The translations under genes were made by a program, and so were the position numbers. Shown piece after piece: positions 25,712 to 33,754 of a DNA stretch of 64,000 bases. The notes under the pieces were generated by a model. That model made no database searches. It was given only the letters and a program-made list of their open reading frames with translations, and was not told the origin of the DNA. Source of the stretch: Spirochaetaceae bacterium UBA5556 (GTDB lineage: Bacteria; Spirochaetota; Spirochaetia; Treponematales; Rectinemataceae); assembly GCA_002425765.1 (NCBI GenBank), contig DIMW01000002.1, positions 128,412 to 192,411 of the forward strand. Direction: 5' to 3'. Position 1 is the first letter of the stretch, and every line of letters begins with the position of its first letter.

Positions 25712-26101
25712 TCACTTCACCTCGACGGAGCCACCAGCAGCTTCGATCTGCTTTTTGACCTTCTCGGCTTCCTCTTTGGGAACATTCTCCTTGATGGGCT
25801 TGTCGCCCGCTTCAACGAGATCCTTCGCTTCCTTGAGACCGAGGCCGGTGATCGCACGGACTTCCTTAATAATAGCGATTTTTTTGTCGGCCGGCACATT
25901 GCCTTTGAGAATGACCGTGAACTCGGTCTTCTCTTCGACGGGCGCGGCTGCGGCGCCAGCTGCGGGGGCCGCAGCAACGGCCACGGGGGCGGCCGCGGTG
26001 ACGCCAAACTTCTCTTCCATCGCTTTTACGAGATCGGAAATCTCGAGAACGGTCATCGAGGCAATCGCGTCGATGATTTGCTCTTTGGTCAGTGCTGCCA
26101 T
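25712..26101 (-). CDS. rplL: 50S ribosomal protein L7/L12
   Basis: Stalk protein that recruits translational GTPases. 129 residues: N-terminal dimerisation helices ([20 protein letters not shown]), an alanine/proline hinge ([19 protein letters not shown]) and the C-terminal factor-binding domain with [20 protein letters not shown]. Start ATG follows AAGGAGAAGATAAT; a start seven codons upstream lacks this. It follows rplJ and precedes rpoB, from which it is separated by the hairpin region. Confidence 0.98.
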   Translation of the reverse strand: MAALTKEQIIDAIASMTVLEISDLVKAMEEKFGVTAAAPVAVAAAPAAGAAAAPVEEKTEFTVILKGNVPADKKIAIIKEVRAITGLGLKEAKDLVEAGDKPIKENVPKEEAEKVKKQIEAAGGSVEVK

Positions 26102-26229
26102 ATTATCTTCTCCTTGTTTCATGGTAGCCCGCCGCCATGGACGGGCCTTCTATCGAATTCCGACAGGAACGGCAGCATCCGAAGCCTGACGGATTCTTCC
26201 TTTATAAAAAGCGCCGATACACGCCCCGC

Positions 26230-26781
26230 TCAGTCGACGCCGGCCTGAGCCTTCTTCTCCTCGATGGCCTTGAGCACGCGCACCAGTTTGGTGGGAATCG
26301 CGTTGATGACATAGACGAGATTCTGCGCGGGCGCCTGCATGGCGGACATGAGCATCGCGATGAGCTGGCCCCGGCCAGGCAGCTTGCTGAATGTCTCGAC
26401 CTGTTTGAGATCCATAAACTGGTGGTCGACCATGGCACCCTTGATGACAAGGGTCGGTGTCTCTTTCGCGAAATCAAGAAGTATCTTGGCGACCTCATTC
26501 GAGTCGGCCTTCACGAAGGCGACAGCGGTCGGCCCACGGAGGACCGGCTCAACCGCATTTGAATACCCGAGTTCCTCGAACGCCAGGCGCGCGAAGTTGT
26601 TCTTGACGACGTGGAGCTCGACACCCTTCTCGCGAAGCTGATGTCTGAGCGCCGTGATCTGCTCAACCGTGAGGCCGCGATACTCAGTGAAGATGAAATC
26701 GTTCGAACCAGAGATCATCTCTTTGAGCATTCCTATGGCTTCAACTTTCCTTGGCTGAATTTTCGATGCTTTAATGGCCAT
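26230..26781 (-). CDS. rplJ: 50S ribosomal protein L10
   Basis: Anchors L7/L12 dimers to the 50S stalk base; in E. coli the L10-L12 complex represses this operon. 183 residues with IFTEYRGLTVEQITALRHQL, VVKNNFARLAF and a C-terminal helix (LVRVLKAIEEKKAQAG) for L12 binding. The start used has GGAGAAGAGGTAAGACT upstream; the longer frame runs into rplA. It is 4 bases after rplA. Confidence 0.97.
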   Translation of the reverse strand: MAIKASKIQPRKVEAIGMLKEMISGSNDFIFTEYRGLTVEQITALRHQLREKGVELHVVKNNFARLAFEELGYSNAVEPVLRGPTAVAFVKADSNEVAKILLDFAKETPTLVIKGAMVDHQFMDLKQVETFSKLPGRGQLIAMLMSAMQAPAQNLVYVINAIPTKLVRVLKAIEEKKAQAGVD

Positions 26782-26785
26782 AGTC

Positions 26786-27472
26786 TTACCTCTTCTCCGA
26801 TTTGTTCGGCGCGACTTTGACACTCGGCCCCATGGTCGGCGTCAGATACACAGAAGCGACAAAGTCGCCTTTGGCGTCAGCGGGGCGTTTCCGATTTACT
26901 TCTTCCATGAGTATGCTGAGATTTTCGGCGATCTTTTCGGCATCCATGGACACCTTGCCAACTGGCAGATGGATGATGCCTGATTTGTCGGTGCGGTATT
27001 CGGTGCGGCCCTTCCGCAGCTCGTGGAGGGCCGCGGTGAGATCGTTGGTGACCGTGCCGGTCTTGGGGTTCGGCATGAGACCGCGGCGTCCGAGCACCAT
27101 ACCGAGCTTGCCGACGTCTTTCATCATATCGGGCGTGGCGACCGCGATATCGAAATCGAGCCAGCCACCCTTGATCTTTTCGATGTATTCATCGCTGCCC
27201 GCATAGGCCGCGCCGGCATCGAGGGCTTCCTTGACGCGCTCCGGTTTGCAGAACACGAGGATGCGCTTCTCCGCCCTGAACTGATTGGGGAGAACCACGG
27301 TGTCGCGCACGGACTGGCTTTTCTTGAGGTTGAGCCTGATGTGCACCTCGACGGTCTCATCGAATTTGGCGGTCTTGAGCTCTCTCACAAGCGTACAGGC
27401 CGCGCCGATATCATACGCCTGCGAAACATCGACTTTCTTCACTACTTCGTTGTATTTCTTGCCGTGTTTCAT
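26786..27472 (-). CDS. rplA: 50S ribosomal protein L1
   Basis: Forms the mobile L1 stalk that guides deacylated tRNA from the E site and can repress the rplKA operon. 228 residues with KKSQSVRDTVVLPNQF, GRRGLMPNPKTGTVT (the L1 signature) and IHLPVGKVSMDAEKIAENL. It starts 1 base after rplK and ends 4 bases before rplJ, consistent with one transcript. Confidence 0.98.
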   Translation of the reverse strand: MKHGKKYNEVVKKVDVSQAYDIGAACTLVRELKTAKFDETVEVHIRLNLKKSQSVRDTVVLPNQFRAEKRILVFCKPERVKEALDAGAAYAGSDEYIEKIKGGWLDFDIAVATPDMMKDVGKLGMVLGRRGLMPNPKTGTVTNDLTAALHELRKGRTEYRTDKSGIIHLPVGKVSMDAEKIAENLSILMEEVNRKRPADAKGDFVASVYLTPTMGPSVKVAPNKSEKR

Positions 27473-27473
27473 C

Positions 27474-27905
27474 TCACCACTCCACTTCTACGCCCATGGA
27501 ACGGGCGGTACCCGCGATGATACGCTCCGCGGCCTCAAGATCGTTCGCGTTGAGATCGGGAAGCTTCTGCTTCGCGATCGCCTCGAGTTTTGCCTTGGAG
27601 AGCTTTGCCACCTTGTCTTTCTGGGGGAGCGAAGATCCTTTTTCGATGCCGCAGGCTTTCTTGATGAGCACGCTGGCGGGCGGTGTTTTCAGGATAAACG
27701 TAAAGGTCTTATCCTGATAGATAGTGATGATCGCCGGAATGACAAGACCTGGCTCCATAGTTTTCGTGCGCTCATTGAACTGCTGACAGAACATGGGTGC
27801 AGAAACGCCATGAGGACCCAGAGCGGGTCCTACGGGAGGAGCTGGCGTCGCTTTGCCGGCGGGGCACTGCAATTTGACTATTGCAGTAATCTTTTTCTTG
27901 GCCAT
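27474..27905 (-). CDS. rplK: 50S ribosomal protein L11
   Basis: Factor-binding-centre protein, also needed for RelA-type responses. 143 residues starting [20 protein letters not shown], with [19 protein letters not shown] and the C-terminal [17 protein letters not shown] signature. The frame is open 46 codons upstream into the nusG-rplK gap, but ATG after GATAGGAGAACGGCT fits the family. A CCCGGC/GCCGGG inverted repeat lies just upstream in the leader, a place where L1 could bind. Confidence 0.98.
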   Translation of the reverse strand: MAKKKITAIVKLQCPAGKATPAPPVGPALGPHGVSAPMFCQQFNERTKTMEPGLVIPAIITIYQDKTFTFILKTPPASVLIKKACGIEKGSSLPQKDKVAKLSKAKLEAIAKQKLPDLNANDLEAAERIIAGTARSMGVEVEW

Positions 27906-28070
27906 AGCCGTTCTCCTATCGTGGTATACCCGGCACTCACCGGCCGGGGTAGCGTTCCTGTCGCCACAGGAACTCCCATCATCGGAGGATAAACCCCTTA
28001 TCTGAGAAGCATGCCGACAATCTGCCGGTATGCCGCTGTACAAAGATCACCGTGCCTCTCAAGGAGGCTT

Positions 28071-28104
28071 GCTCCCACACGGGGCAAAGGCCCCAGGTGG
28101 GAGC
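28071..28104 (-). other. Strong bipartite hairpin between nusG and rplK
   Basis: GCTCCCAC pairs with GTGGGAGC outside and GGGGC with GCCCC inside, separated by a 2+2 internal loop. It begins 6 bases after the nusG stop. No T-run follows, so it looks more like an RNA-stabilising or processing element, or a partial attenuator, than a full terminator. Confidence 0.5.
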
Positions 28105-28110
28105 ATTCAC

Positions 28111-28662
28111 TTAAATCTTTTCGACCTGCGCCATGTCGACTTCGACCGGCGTCGATCTACCGAATATCTGCACGCTCACCTTAAGCCGACTCTTCTCGGC
28201 GTTCACCTCGTCGATGACACCCGAGAAGGATTCAAAGGGCCCTTCCGTTATCTTCACCTGCTCGCCCACCGAGAAGGTCTGGCGGAAATGAACCGATCGT
28301 TCGCCTTTGAGCTCGCCGGTACGCTGAAGTATGCGCTTCACTTCCTCCATGGTGATGGGTTGAGGCCGCGCATTGGACGCGGAACCGACAAATCCCGTAA
28401 CACCGGTGATGTTGCGGATGACCGCGCAGGTAGTCTTCCATCCGTTCTCGGGGAGGTCCATCTCCACAAGAATATAGCCAGGCAGAATCTTCTTGGAAAC
28501 CGTTCTTTTCTTGCCTTCTTTTACTTCGGAAACTTCTTCGGCGGGAACCTTGACATCGGTGACGATATCGCGCGAGAGCTCATTCGAGTCTATGAGCATA
28601 TGGATAGTCTTCTCAATCTTGTTCTCATAGCCGGAGTAAACATGAAGAATATACCAGGACAT
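28111..28662 (-). CDS. nusG: Transcription termination/antitermination factor NusG
   Basis: Binds RNA polymerase and links it to ribosomes (via S10) or Rho. 183 residues: NGN domain starting MSWYILHVYSGYENKIEKTI with LPGYILVEMDL and ITGVTGFVGS, then a C-terminal KOW domain (VGEQVKITEGPFESFSGVI). It is 12 bases after secE and followed by the hairpin and rplK. Standard secE-nusG-rplK order. Confidence 0.98.
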   Translation of the reverse strand: MSWYILHVYSGYENKIEKTIHMLIDSNELSRDIVTDVKVPAEEVSEVKEGKKRTVSKKILPGYILVEMDLPENGWKTTCAVIRNITGVTGFVGSASNARPQPITMEEVKRILQRTGELKGERSVHFRQTFSVGEQVKITEGPFESFSGVIDEVNAEKSRLKVSVQIFGRSTPVEVDMAQVEKI

Positions 28663-28674
28663 CCCTTCTCTGCC

Positions 28675-28857
28675 TTATCGGAAAATGACCTCGATTCCCA
28701 AAACAATGAGGAAATCGATGAGGCCGAGCACAAGGGCTACCGCAACCGTGGAAAGAACGACTATTTTTGTGGAGGCGATTACATCGTCTTTAGACGGCCA
28801 CACAACTTTGGAGAGCTCTGCGTAGCTGTCTTTAAAGAACTGGATGATCTTCTTCAT
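28675..28857 (-). CDS. secE: Preprotein translocase subunit SecE
   Basis: Single-span 60-residue SecE: MKKIIQFFKDSYAELSKVVW followed by PSKDDVIASTKIV and a hydrophobic helix (VALVLGLIDFLIVLGIEVIF). The amphipathic ELSKVVWPS motif clamps SecY. It lies between tRNA-Trp and nusG, and its ATG follows AAGGAGCCGCC. Confidence 0.97.
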   Translation of the reverse strand: MKKIIQFFKDSYAELSKVVWPSKDDVIASTKIVVLSTVAVALVLGLIDFLIVLGIEVIFR

Positions 28858-28926
28858 GGCGGCTCCTTGGACCCCTTTCGCGGTACGCTACGCACAGGCG
28901 CAACGTCACGCGTGCTTTCTTATGAC

Positions 28927-28999
28927 CAGGCCAGGTAGGACTCGAACCCACAACATCCGGTTTTGGAGACCGGCGCTCTACCATTAGAGCTACTGGCCT
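28927..28999 (-). tRNA. tRNA-Trp (anticodon CCA)
   Basis: A complete 73-base cloverleaf: acceptor AGGCCAG/CTGGCCT, D-stem GCTC/GAGC, anticodon loop CTCCAAA on a CCGGT/ACCGG stem, T-stem GTGGG/CCTAC with loop TTCGAGT. The discriminator is G and CCA is not encoded. It lies between rpmG and secE, the common rpmG-trnW-secE arrangement. Confidence 0.95.
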
Positions 29000-29006
29000 A
29001 AACAGT

Positions 29007-29183
29007 TTATTTTACTTTTGTTTCCCTGTGCAGGGTATGCTTGCGGTCCCACTTGCAATATTTCATGAGCTCAAGTTTGTCCTGGCTCGTCTTGCGATTC
29101 TTCTTGGTCGTATAGTTGCGGCGCTTGCACTCAGTGCACTGAAGGGCGATAATCTCTACGTTCTGCTTTTTCTTGGATGCCAT
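29007..29183 (-). CDS. rpmG: 50S ribosomal protein L33 with an incomplete zinc site
   Basis: 58 residues with the L33 motif [17 protein letters not shown] and the ending [11 protein letters not shown]. Zinc-binding L33 has two CxxC pairs; here the first is intact (C16, C19), but the second reads CKWD, so only C43 remains and residue 46 is Asp. This is between the C+ and C- forms. ATG follows GGAAAGGGAGCC; a start ten codons upstream is possible but out of family. It lies between the two tRNA genes. Confidence 0.95.
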   Translation of the reverse strand: MASKKKQNVEIIALQCTECKRRNYTTKKNRKTSQDKLELMKYCKWDRKHTLHRETKVK

Positions 29184-29247
29184 GGCTCCCTTTCCTTTCG
29201 CGGCGGTCCACAATCGTGCACGCCGGCATAATCACACTATGAATTCG

Positions 29248-29320
29248 AGCCCCCGAACGGAATCGAACCGTTGACCTTATCCTTACCATGGATATGCTCT
29301 GCCAACTGAGCTACAGGGGC
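29248..29320 (-). tRNA. tRNA-Thr (anticodon GGT)
   Basis: A complete 73-base cloverleaf: acceptor GCCCCTG/CGGGGGC, D-arm GCTC/GAGC with AGTTGGCA loop, anticodon stem TATCC/GGATA around ATGGTAA, T-arm AACGG/CCGTT with TTCGATT. The discriminator is T and CCA is not encoded. It is the first gene after the promoter at 29338-29366. Confidence 0.95.
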
Positions 29321-29337
29321 ACAAATAGAGCGTGGCG

Positions 29338-29366
29338 AATATATCACTCGTTGAGGGATATGTCAA
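29338..29366 (-). promoter_or_regulatory. Near-consensus promoter for tRNA-Thr-rpmG-tRNA-Trp-secE-nusG
   Basis: TTGACA (-35), exactly 17 bases, TATATT (-10). Transcription should start near 29331, about ten bases before tRNA-Thr. It lies directly past the murJ stop and is the strongest promoter I can see in the window. Confidence 0.88.
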
Positions 29367-29368
29367 GA

Positions 29369-31087
29369 TTACGACGCGCCTCTCCCATGAGCCTTCCGCG
29401 AGAATGCATTGGCTATTGAAGCAGCAATCGGGTCTTTTGTCAACACGAGGAGGCCGATTCCGACCGCCGCGAACACCGCGGTGCCCACCACGAGAGGAAC
29501 GCCCGCCGTCACAAGCCTTGAGTTGGCGGTCCCGACCTTCGCGAAAACCGCTCTGTCCGCAAAAATCGCCGGCACCACCGCGATGATCGAAAAGAGCAGC
29601 ATCTTCAGCATATACTTGAGCGACGTCCACAGCTCGTTCCGGATGCCTTCGATATTTCCCTTGATGAGCGCTCTCACCAAGAGTCCGGTATTCACCGCGC
29701 TCGAGAAGGAGAGCGCGAAGGCGATGCCCGGCCCCTGAAACCGGAAGGCCAAAGCCAATACCAGTATTACATTGACCCCGAAGCTCGCTATTCCTGCCCA
29801 TGTCGGCGTCCTCGTGTCGCTGCGCGCGTAGAAGGCCGGCGCGATCAGCCGATTCATCGCGATGAACACAAGCCCCGTCTGGTGCCAGAAGAAGGCGCTC
29901 GCCGTGAGGTGCACCGACAGATCCGAAAAGTCGCCGCTCTTGAAGAGAAGCGTCACGATGCGCTCGGGGAATGCCATTGAAAAGACCGCCACCGGCACGG
30001 TGAGCAGAAGCAGAGTGCGCATCGTGCTCCCCAATGTGCCCGAATACTCGCGCCATGCTCCCTCCCGGACGGCATCCGCCAGCCGCGGCAGCAGCACTGT
30101 CCCCGCCGACACCGCAAAGATGCCGAGAATCAACTCCTGCAGGCGCAGCGAATATTGGAGGCTCGACGCCACCCCTGTGCCCGCGCGCGACGCGAAGGCC
30201 GTGCTCACGAGATCGTTGACCTGATAGGCCGCCATGCCGAGGATCGTCGGGGCGATGAGCGCGAAGACCTTGCGCATGCCCGGGTTGCGGAAGGCGCGCG
30301 CGGGATTCATGAACCCGAAGCGCATGCCGAGCCGTATGACGGCGGGCAACTGGACGAAGGCCTGGGCCAGGCCGCCGACCACTACGCCCACGGCCATCGC
30401 GCGTGCCGGATTCCCAAGACGATTGCCCACAAGCCACGGGATTACGATGAAGCAGAGGTTGAAGAGAATCGGCGCGAACCCCGAAGGTCCAAAAATCTCG
30501 TGCGAATTCAGAATCCCCTGCAGAAGCGCCGCGAACGAGACGAGCGCGAGGAAAGGAAACATAATCCGCGTAAGGATTGTCGTCTCGACAGGGTCGGAGC
30601 CGAAGAGCTTCACGATGAGCGGGGCGAGGGCGATGCCCAGCGCCACCACGGCCACGACACAGATCGTGAGCACCGTAAGGCTCGCTGAGAGAAAGTCACG
30701 CGTCTCCCTGTCGTTCTGGGCGTGCAGATAGCCTTTGTACGTGGGGATGAACGCGACCGTGACCGAACCTTCGGCGAAGAGACGTCGCATGAAATTCGGA
30801 ATGATGAACGAGACCGTAAACGCGTCTGAATAGATGCCCGTGCCGAGAAAGCGCGCCTTCGTCATCTCCCGAATGAGGCCGAGCACGCGAGAAATCAAGG
30901 TCAGAAATGAAAGGAGGCCCGCGCTGCGCACCATTTTTGCGGAGGAACGCTCAGCCTTTTCGGCCGCGAGGTCCGCGGCGATCTTGGAGGATTCCTCCAT
31001 GAGCTCGACAGGTTCCTCCGCGGGATAGACAGGTTCTCCCGACAATTCCACAGGTTCAACCGGGTCTTTCTTGTTGTGTGAAGTCAT
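29369..31087 (-). CDS. murJ: Lipid II flippase MurJ
   Basis: Inner-membrane MOP-superfamily flippase that moves lipid II outward for peptidoglycan synthesis. 572 residues; after residue 52 comes the MurJ start MVRSAGLLSFLTLISRVLGL with GLIREMTKARFLGTG and FIIPNFMRRLFAEGSVTVAF, and roughly 14 membrane segments follow. Residues 1-51 are an acidic, proline-rich extension with repeated PVEL/PVYP units that the family lacks; an internal start at Met30 or Met52 is possible, though neither has a good ribosome-binding site. It ends just before the tRNA-Thr promoter and is divergent from the HAD gene. Confidence 0.93.
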   Translation of the reverse strand: MTSHNKKDPVEPVELSGEPVYPAEEPVELMEESSKIAADLAAEKAERSSAKMVRSAGLLSFLTLISRVLGLIREMTKARFLGTGIYSDAFTVSFIIPNFMRRLFAEGSVTVAFIPTYKGYLHAQNDRETRDFLSASLTVLTICVVAVVALGIALAPLIVKLFGSDPVETTILTRIMFPFLALVSFAALLQGILNSHEIFGPSGFAPILFNLCFIVIPWLVGNRLGNPARAMAVGVVVGGLAQAFVQLPAVIRLGMRFGFMNPARAFRNPGMRKVFALIAPTILGMAAYQVNDLVSTAFASRAGTGVASSLQYSLRLQELILGIFAVSAGTVLLPRLADAVREGAWREYSGTLGSTMRTLLLLTVPVAVFSMAFPERIVTLLFKSGDFSDLSVHLTASAFFWHQTGLVFIAMNRLIAPAFYARSDTRTPTWAGIASFGVNVILVLALAFRFQGPGIAFALSFSSAVNTGLLVRALIKGNIEGIRNELWTSLKYMLKMLLFSIIAVVPAIFADRAVFAKVGTANSRLVTAGVPLVVGTAVFAAVGIGLLVLTKDPIAASIANAFSRKAHGRGAS

Positions 31088-31223
31088 TGAGGCTAGCCTA
31101 CTTCAAGCCGGCTCGAAGGTGAAGTCCCGGGGTGAGGGTTTCGGCAGAGCACACGCGGGCGGCGCGCGGCAAATGGTGCCCCCCCATTTCAAAGCACGGC
31201 GCCCGCATGATTAAATAGAGACC

Positions 31224-32081
31224 ATGAACCAATCGGCAACAGAGGCGCGGATCAGACTCATCGCCCTTGATCTTGACGACACGCTGCTGCGCGCGGATCT
31301 CTCTATATCTGAAGAAAACAAGCGCGCCCTGCAGCGGGCGGAAAACATGGGCATCCACATCGTCCTCGCCTCAGGAAGAAACTACTTTTCTATGCGTCGC
31401 TACGCGGAAGAGCTCTTCATCCGGCGCCGTGGCGACTACCTTGTGGGTTCGAACGGGGCCCAGCTCATTCAGGCGAGTACGGGTAATCTGCTGGAAGATC
31501 TCAAGCTCTCCCCTGACTTTTGCAGGAACATCATCGGGGAATTTGAGCAGAAGGGCTACTTTTGGCAGCTGTACATGGAAGGAACGATCTACTGCAACCG
31601 CATGAATGAGTGGGCGATCATGGATCAAAGACTGTCCGGCCTGCGGCTCGAGGTCATATCCGACATGGATGCCATTCTGAGTCAGGAACAGACCAAGATA
31701 CTGGTATGTGGAGAGCCCGAACGCATCGAGCTGGTATACAGGGAGTTGAAGGACGGCATCGGGGACAATGCCGAAATCGTGACTTCCAAACCCTATTTCC
31801 TCGAGATTCTTCCTAAAGGAGCCAATAAGGGCGCGGCGCTCGACCGCCTTGCCAAACGCCTGCGAATCGGCATGGAATCGGTTCTGGCAATCGGTGACGC
31901 GAGAAACGACCTGGAGATGATTCAGAAAGCCGGCTGGGGTTGCGCCCCCGCGAATGCCGCGGAAGAAGTGCGCGCGGTCGCACGCTTTGTGTCGGCAAAG
32001 ACCAATGAAGAGGACGCAGTGATGGATATTCTCGAACACCTTGTATTTACGGCTGAGGCAGCGCAGCGAGAAATTCGATGA
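31224..32081 (+). CDS. Cof-type HAD-IIB phosphatase
   Basis: Cytoplasmic HAD phosphatase of the Cof/YidA class, likely acting on sugar phosphates or similar small molecules. 285 residues: nucleophile motif LDLDDTLL (D16, D18), motif II VLASGRNY, a C2-type cap, then the conserved lysine region (KGANKGAAL) and metal motif GDARNDLEM. Its 3' end overlaps the convergent carboxypeptidase gene by 35 bases. Substrate cannot be predicted. Confidence 0.88.
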   Translation: MNQSATEARIRLIALDLDDTLLRADLSISEENKRALQRAENMGIHIVLASGRNYFSMRRYAEELFIRRRGDYLVGSNGAQLIQASTGNLLEDLKLSPDFCRNIIGEFEQKGYFWQLYMEGTIYCNRMNEWAIMDQRLSGLRLEVISDMDAILSQEQTKILVCGEPERIELVYRELKDGIGDNAEIVTSKPYFLEILPKGANKGAALDRLAKRLRIGMESVLAIGDARNDLEMIQKAGWGCAPANAAEEVRAVARFVSAKTNEEDAVMDILEHLVFTAEAAQREIR

Positions 32082-32865
32082 GATACTGTTGAACACCGAG
32101 GAAGAACCGCTCCTGCAGCGCGGCGGCCTGAGGCGAGATATAGCGATAGTGCCAGCTTTCCCAGCGGTAGCCGGTAATCGCCTCCCTGCCTCTCGGGAAA
32201 GAGAGCGAAAAACCGAACTTTCCGGCGTTCGCGGAGAGCCAGCGCCCCGCGGCGGTATCGCCAAACTCATCGGTGATCGAACCGAAATCGATGGCCGTTC
32301 CGAGCTGGTGCTGAGACATACCTGGCGGTGCGGAGACTCGTTCGGCCTCGATCTTTCCCATCTCCTGAACATTCCGCGCAAACACGGTCACCTGATAATC
32401 GTACGAACGATACGCCGAGGACACTACGAGCGTCTTACCCTCTTCTCGCGCGGCTTCCGCCATATGAACCAGCGCGGCCCGCGCGGGCGCGCGCAACTGC
32501 ATTCCTTTTTTTGAAACCACATAGGGGAACGCGCCGTCAAGACTCACAAGGTCGGACGGCACGAAATCCGCGGGGAGTGCGACCTTCTTGTCCACGCGGC
32601 GCAAGAGGTCCGGATCTTTTTTCATCACATCGTGAACTTCGCGAAACAGCACGGCAAAGCCAGAGGCGTCCTTGCCGATTTCCTCAATGATGCGGCCACG
32701 GTCCGCGTCGCCGATGGCGGCCGCAGAGAGGGCGGTCTGCGCCTGGGCCCGAATATCCGGCGGCAACGCCGAGAGTCCCTTGTTTTTCTGCGCCGCGCAG
32801 GACGAGGCGGCGCCAACAGTGAGTATCAGGGACAGCATGGTTGCAATAAACGACGAAGCTCGCAT
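32047..32865 (-). CDS. D-alanyl-D-alanine carboxypeptidase, VanY/M15B type, lipoprotein
   Basis: Extracytoplasmic zinc peptidase that trims D-Ala from peptidoglycan stem peptides. 272 residues: a signal sequence with a lipobox-like ASSC (C23), then the M15B catalytic set SQHQLGTAID (H186, D193) and WESWHYRY (E236, H239). The region YVVSKKGMQLRAPARAAL and SSAYRSYDYQ are family features. No Shine-Dalgarno site is seen; a TATGTT box lies 6 bases before ATG, so the mRNA may be leaderless. Convergent with, and overlapping, the HAD gene. Confidence 0.87.
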   Translation of the reverse strand: MRASSFIATMLSLILTVGAASSCAAQKNKGLSALPPDIRAQAQTALSAAAIGDADRGRIIEEIGKDASGFAVLFREVHDVMKKDPDLLRRVDKKVALPADFVPSDLVSLDGAFPYVVSKKGMQLRAPARAALVHMAEAAREEGKTLVVSSAYRSYDYQVTVFARNVQEMGKIEAERVSAPPGMSQHQLGTAIDFGSITDEFGDTAAGRWLSANAGKFGFSLSFPRGREAITGYRWESWHYRYISPQAAALQERFFLGVQQYLIEFLAALPQP

Positions 32866-32937
32866 AATGAGAACATATCATGATTCAAATATTTGATAAA
32901 CCCGAATCCGTCGATGCCGCGCGCAGGTCTGAGCCCT

Positions 32938-32960
32938 CCGGAGTCTGCACATGACTCCGG
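32938..32960 (+). promoter_or_regulatory. Hairpin enclosing the ribosome-binding site and start codon of the next gene
   Basis: CCGGAGTC pairs perfectly with GACTCCGG (8 bp, 7-base loop). The GGAG ribosome-binding site lies in the 5' arm and the ATG at the loop/3' arm boundary, so folding would hide the initiation site. RNA-level control is an inference. Confidence 0.5.
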
Positions 32961-33721
32961 CACAGTACACGCGCTTCTCCGGAATTCGTGCCCGGATGCG
33001 CGATTATATCGATTCTCTATTGAGGAACAATGCATGGATACTCCCCGTGCAGCGGAAACTTTACAGGGCCAGAGGCTATCGCGAAGAGGAACTCGAGACG
33101 CCGATCGTCTACAACCTTGCGCTGGACGAGATCACAGAGGAGAGCAGCCCCCGCTTCATCATCGTCGCTGACAACCCAGGACTTCAGGAACAAAAGACTA
33201 AGAATCACCGGTATCTGGTCGGACAGGCAGGCAAGCTCGCCGTGTCGTGGTTCCGCGCAAATCTGGACATGGATTTCAGGTCCGCGACGATCATCGTCAA
33301 TAAAACACCCGTCCATACGCCGAAGACCGCAGAGCTGCGCCTCTTGATAAAGCTTGCGGATGAGCGCGGCACCGAACTCGCCGCGCTGCTCTCGGAAAGC
33401 CAGAGAGTCATGGCACGTTACGCCTGCGAATTAGCCGAGTGTCTTCAATGTCCGCTCTGGGTCTCCGGCATCGGAGAACTGAGACCAAGGGGCATCTTCA
33501 GCCCCTGGACTGAAGAGCTCCGCGCACACTGCGCGGGGGCCCCAGCTTCCGTGCGAGGGCAGATTCTGCTTTTCCGACACTTCTCCATGAACCAGTTCGC
33601 GATCGAATATGCAAAGGCGCGCAATGACACAAAGCGCGGAGCGCCACTCACCCCTTCCGCAACCCTCTCTCTCCTGGAACAGATCGGCAGGAAAAACAGA
33701 GTCGCGATACTCGGCATATAG
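32951..33721 (+). CDS. Uracil-DNA glycosylase superfamily-like protein (divergent)
   Basis: 256 residues, function not certain. Residues near 73-99 read VADNPGLQEQKTKNHRYLVG followed by QAGKLA, closely matching the PGxxE...FVGxAG active-site block of family-4-type UDGs, and TIIVNKTPVHTPKT resembles their second conserved block. The last motif, normally HP(S/A), appears as RHFSMNQ, and the N-terminal iron-sulphur cysteines of family 4 are absent. It may be a non-canonical base-excision enzyme or an inactive relative. GGAG before ATG is locked in a hairpin. Its neighbours (carboxypeptidase, NYN protein) give no functional clue. Confidence 0.55.
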   Translation: MTPAQYTRFSGIRARMRDYIDSLLRNNAWILPVQRKLYRARGYREEELETPIVYNLALDEITEESSPRFIIVADNPGLQEQKTKNHRYLVGQAGKLAVSWFRANLDMDFRSATIIVNKTPVHTPKTAELRLLIKLADERGTELAALLSESQRVMARYACELAECLQCPLWVSGIGELRPRGIFSPWTEELRAHCAGAPASVRGQILLFRHFSMNQFAIEYAKARNDTKRGAPLTPSATLSLLEQIGRKNRVAILGI

Positions 33722-33754
33722 ACCGCATCCGGCCGGCCGCGTCCGGCGCCAGCG

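Noticed and set aside
29283..30437. 384-codon minus-strand frame overlapping murJ and tRNA-Thr
   Set aside because: Out of frame with murJ and runs through the tRNA gene and promoter, so it cannot be coding.
31088..31223. Search for promoters between murJ and the HAD gene
   Set aside because: Only weak AT-rich boxes near the HAD start are present; no pair with correct spacing could be supported.
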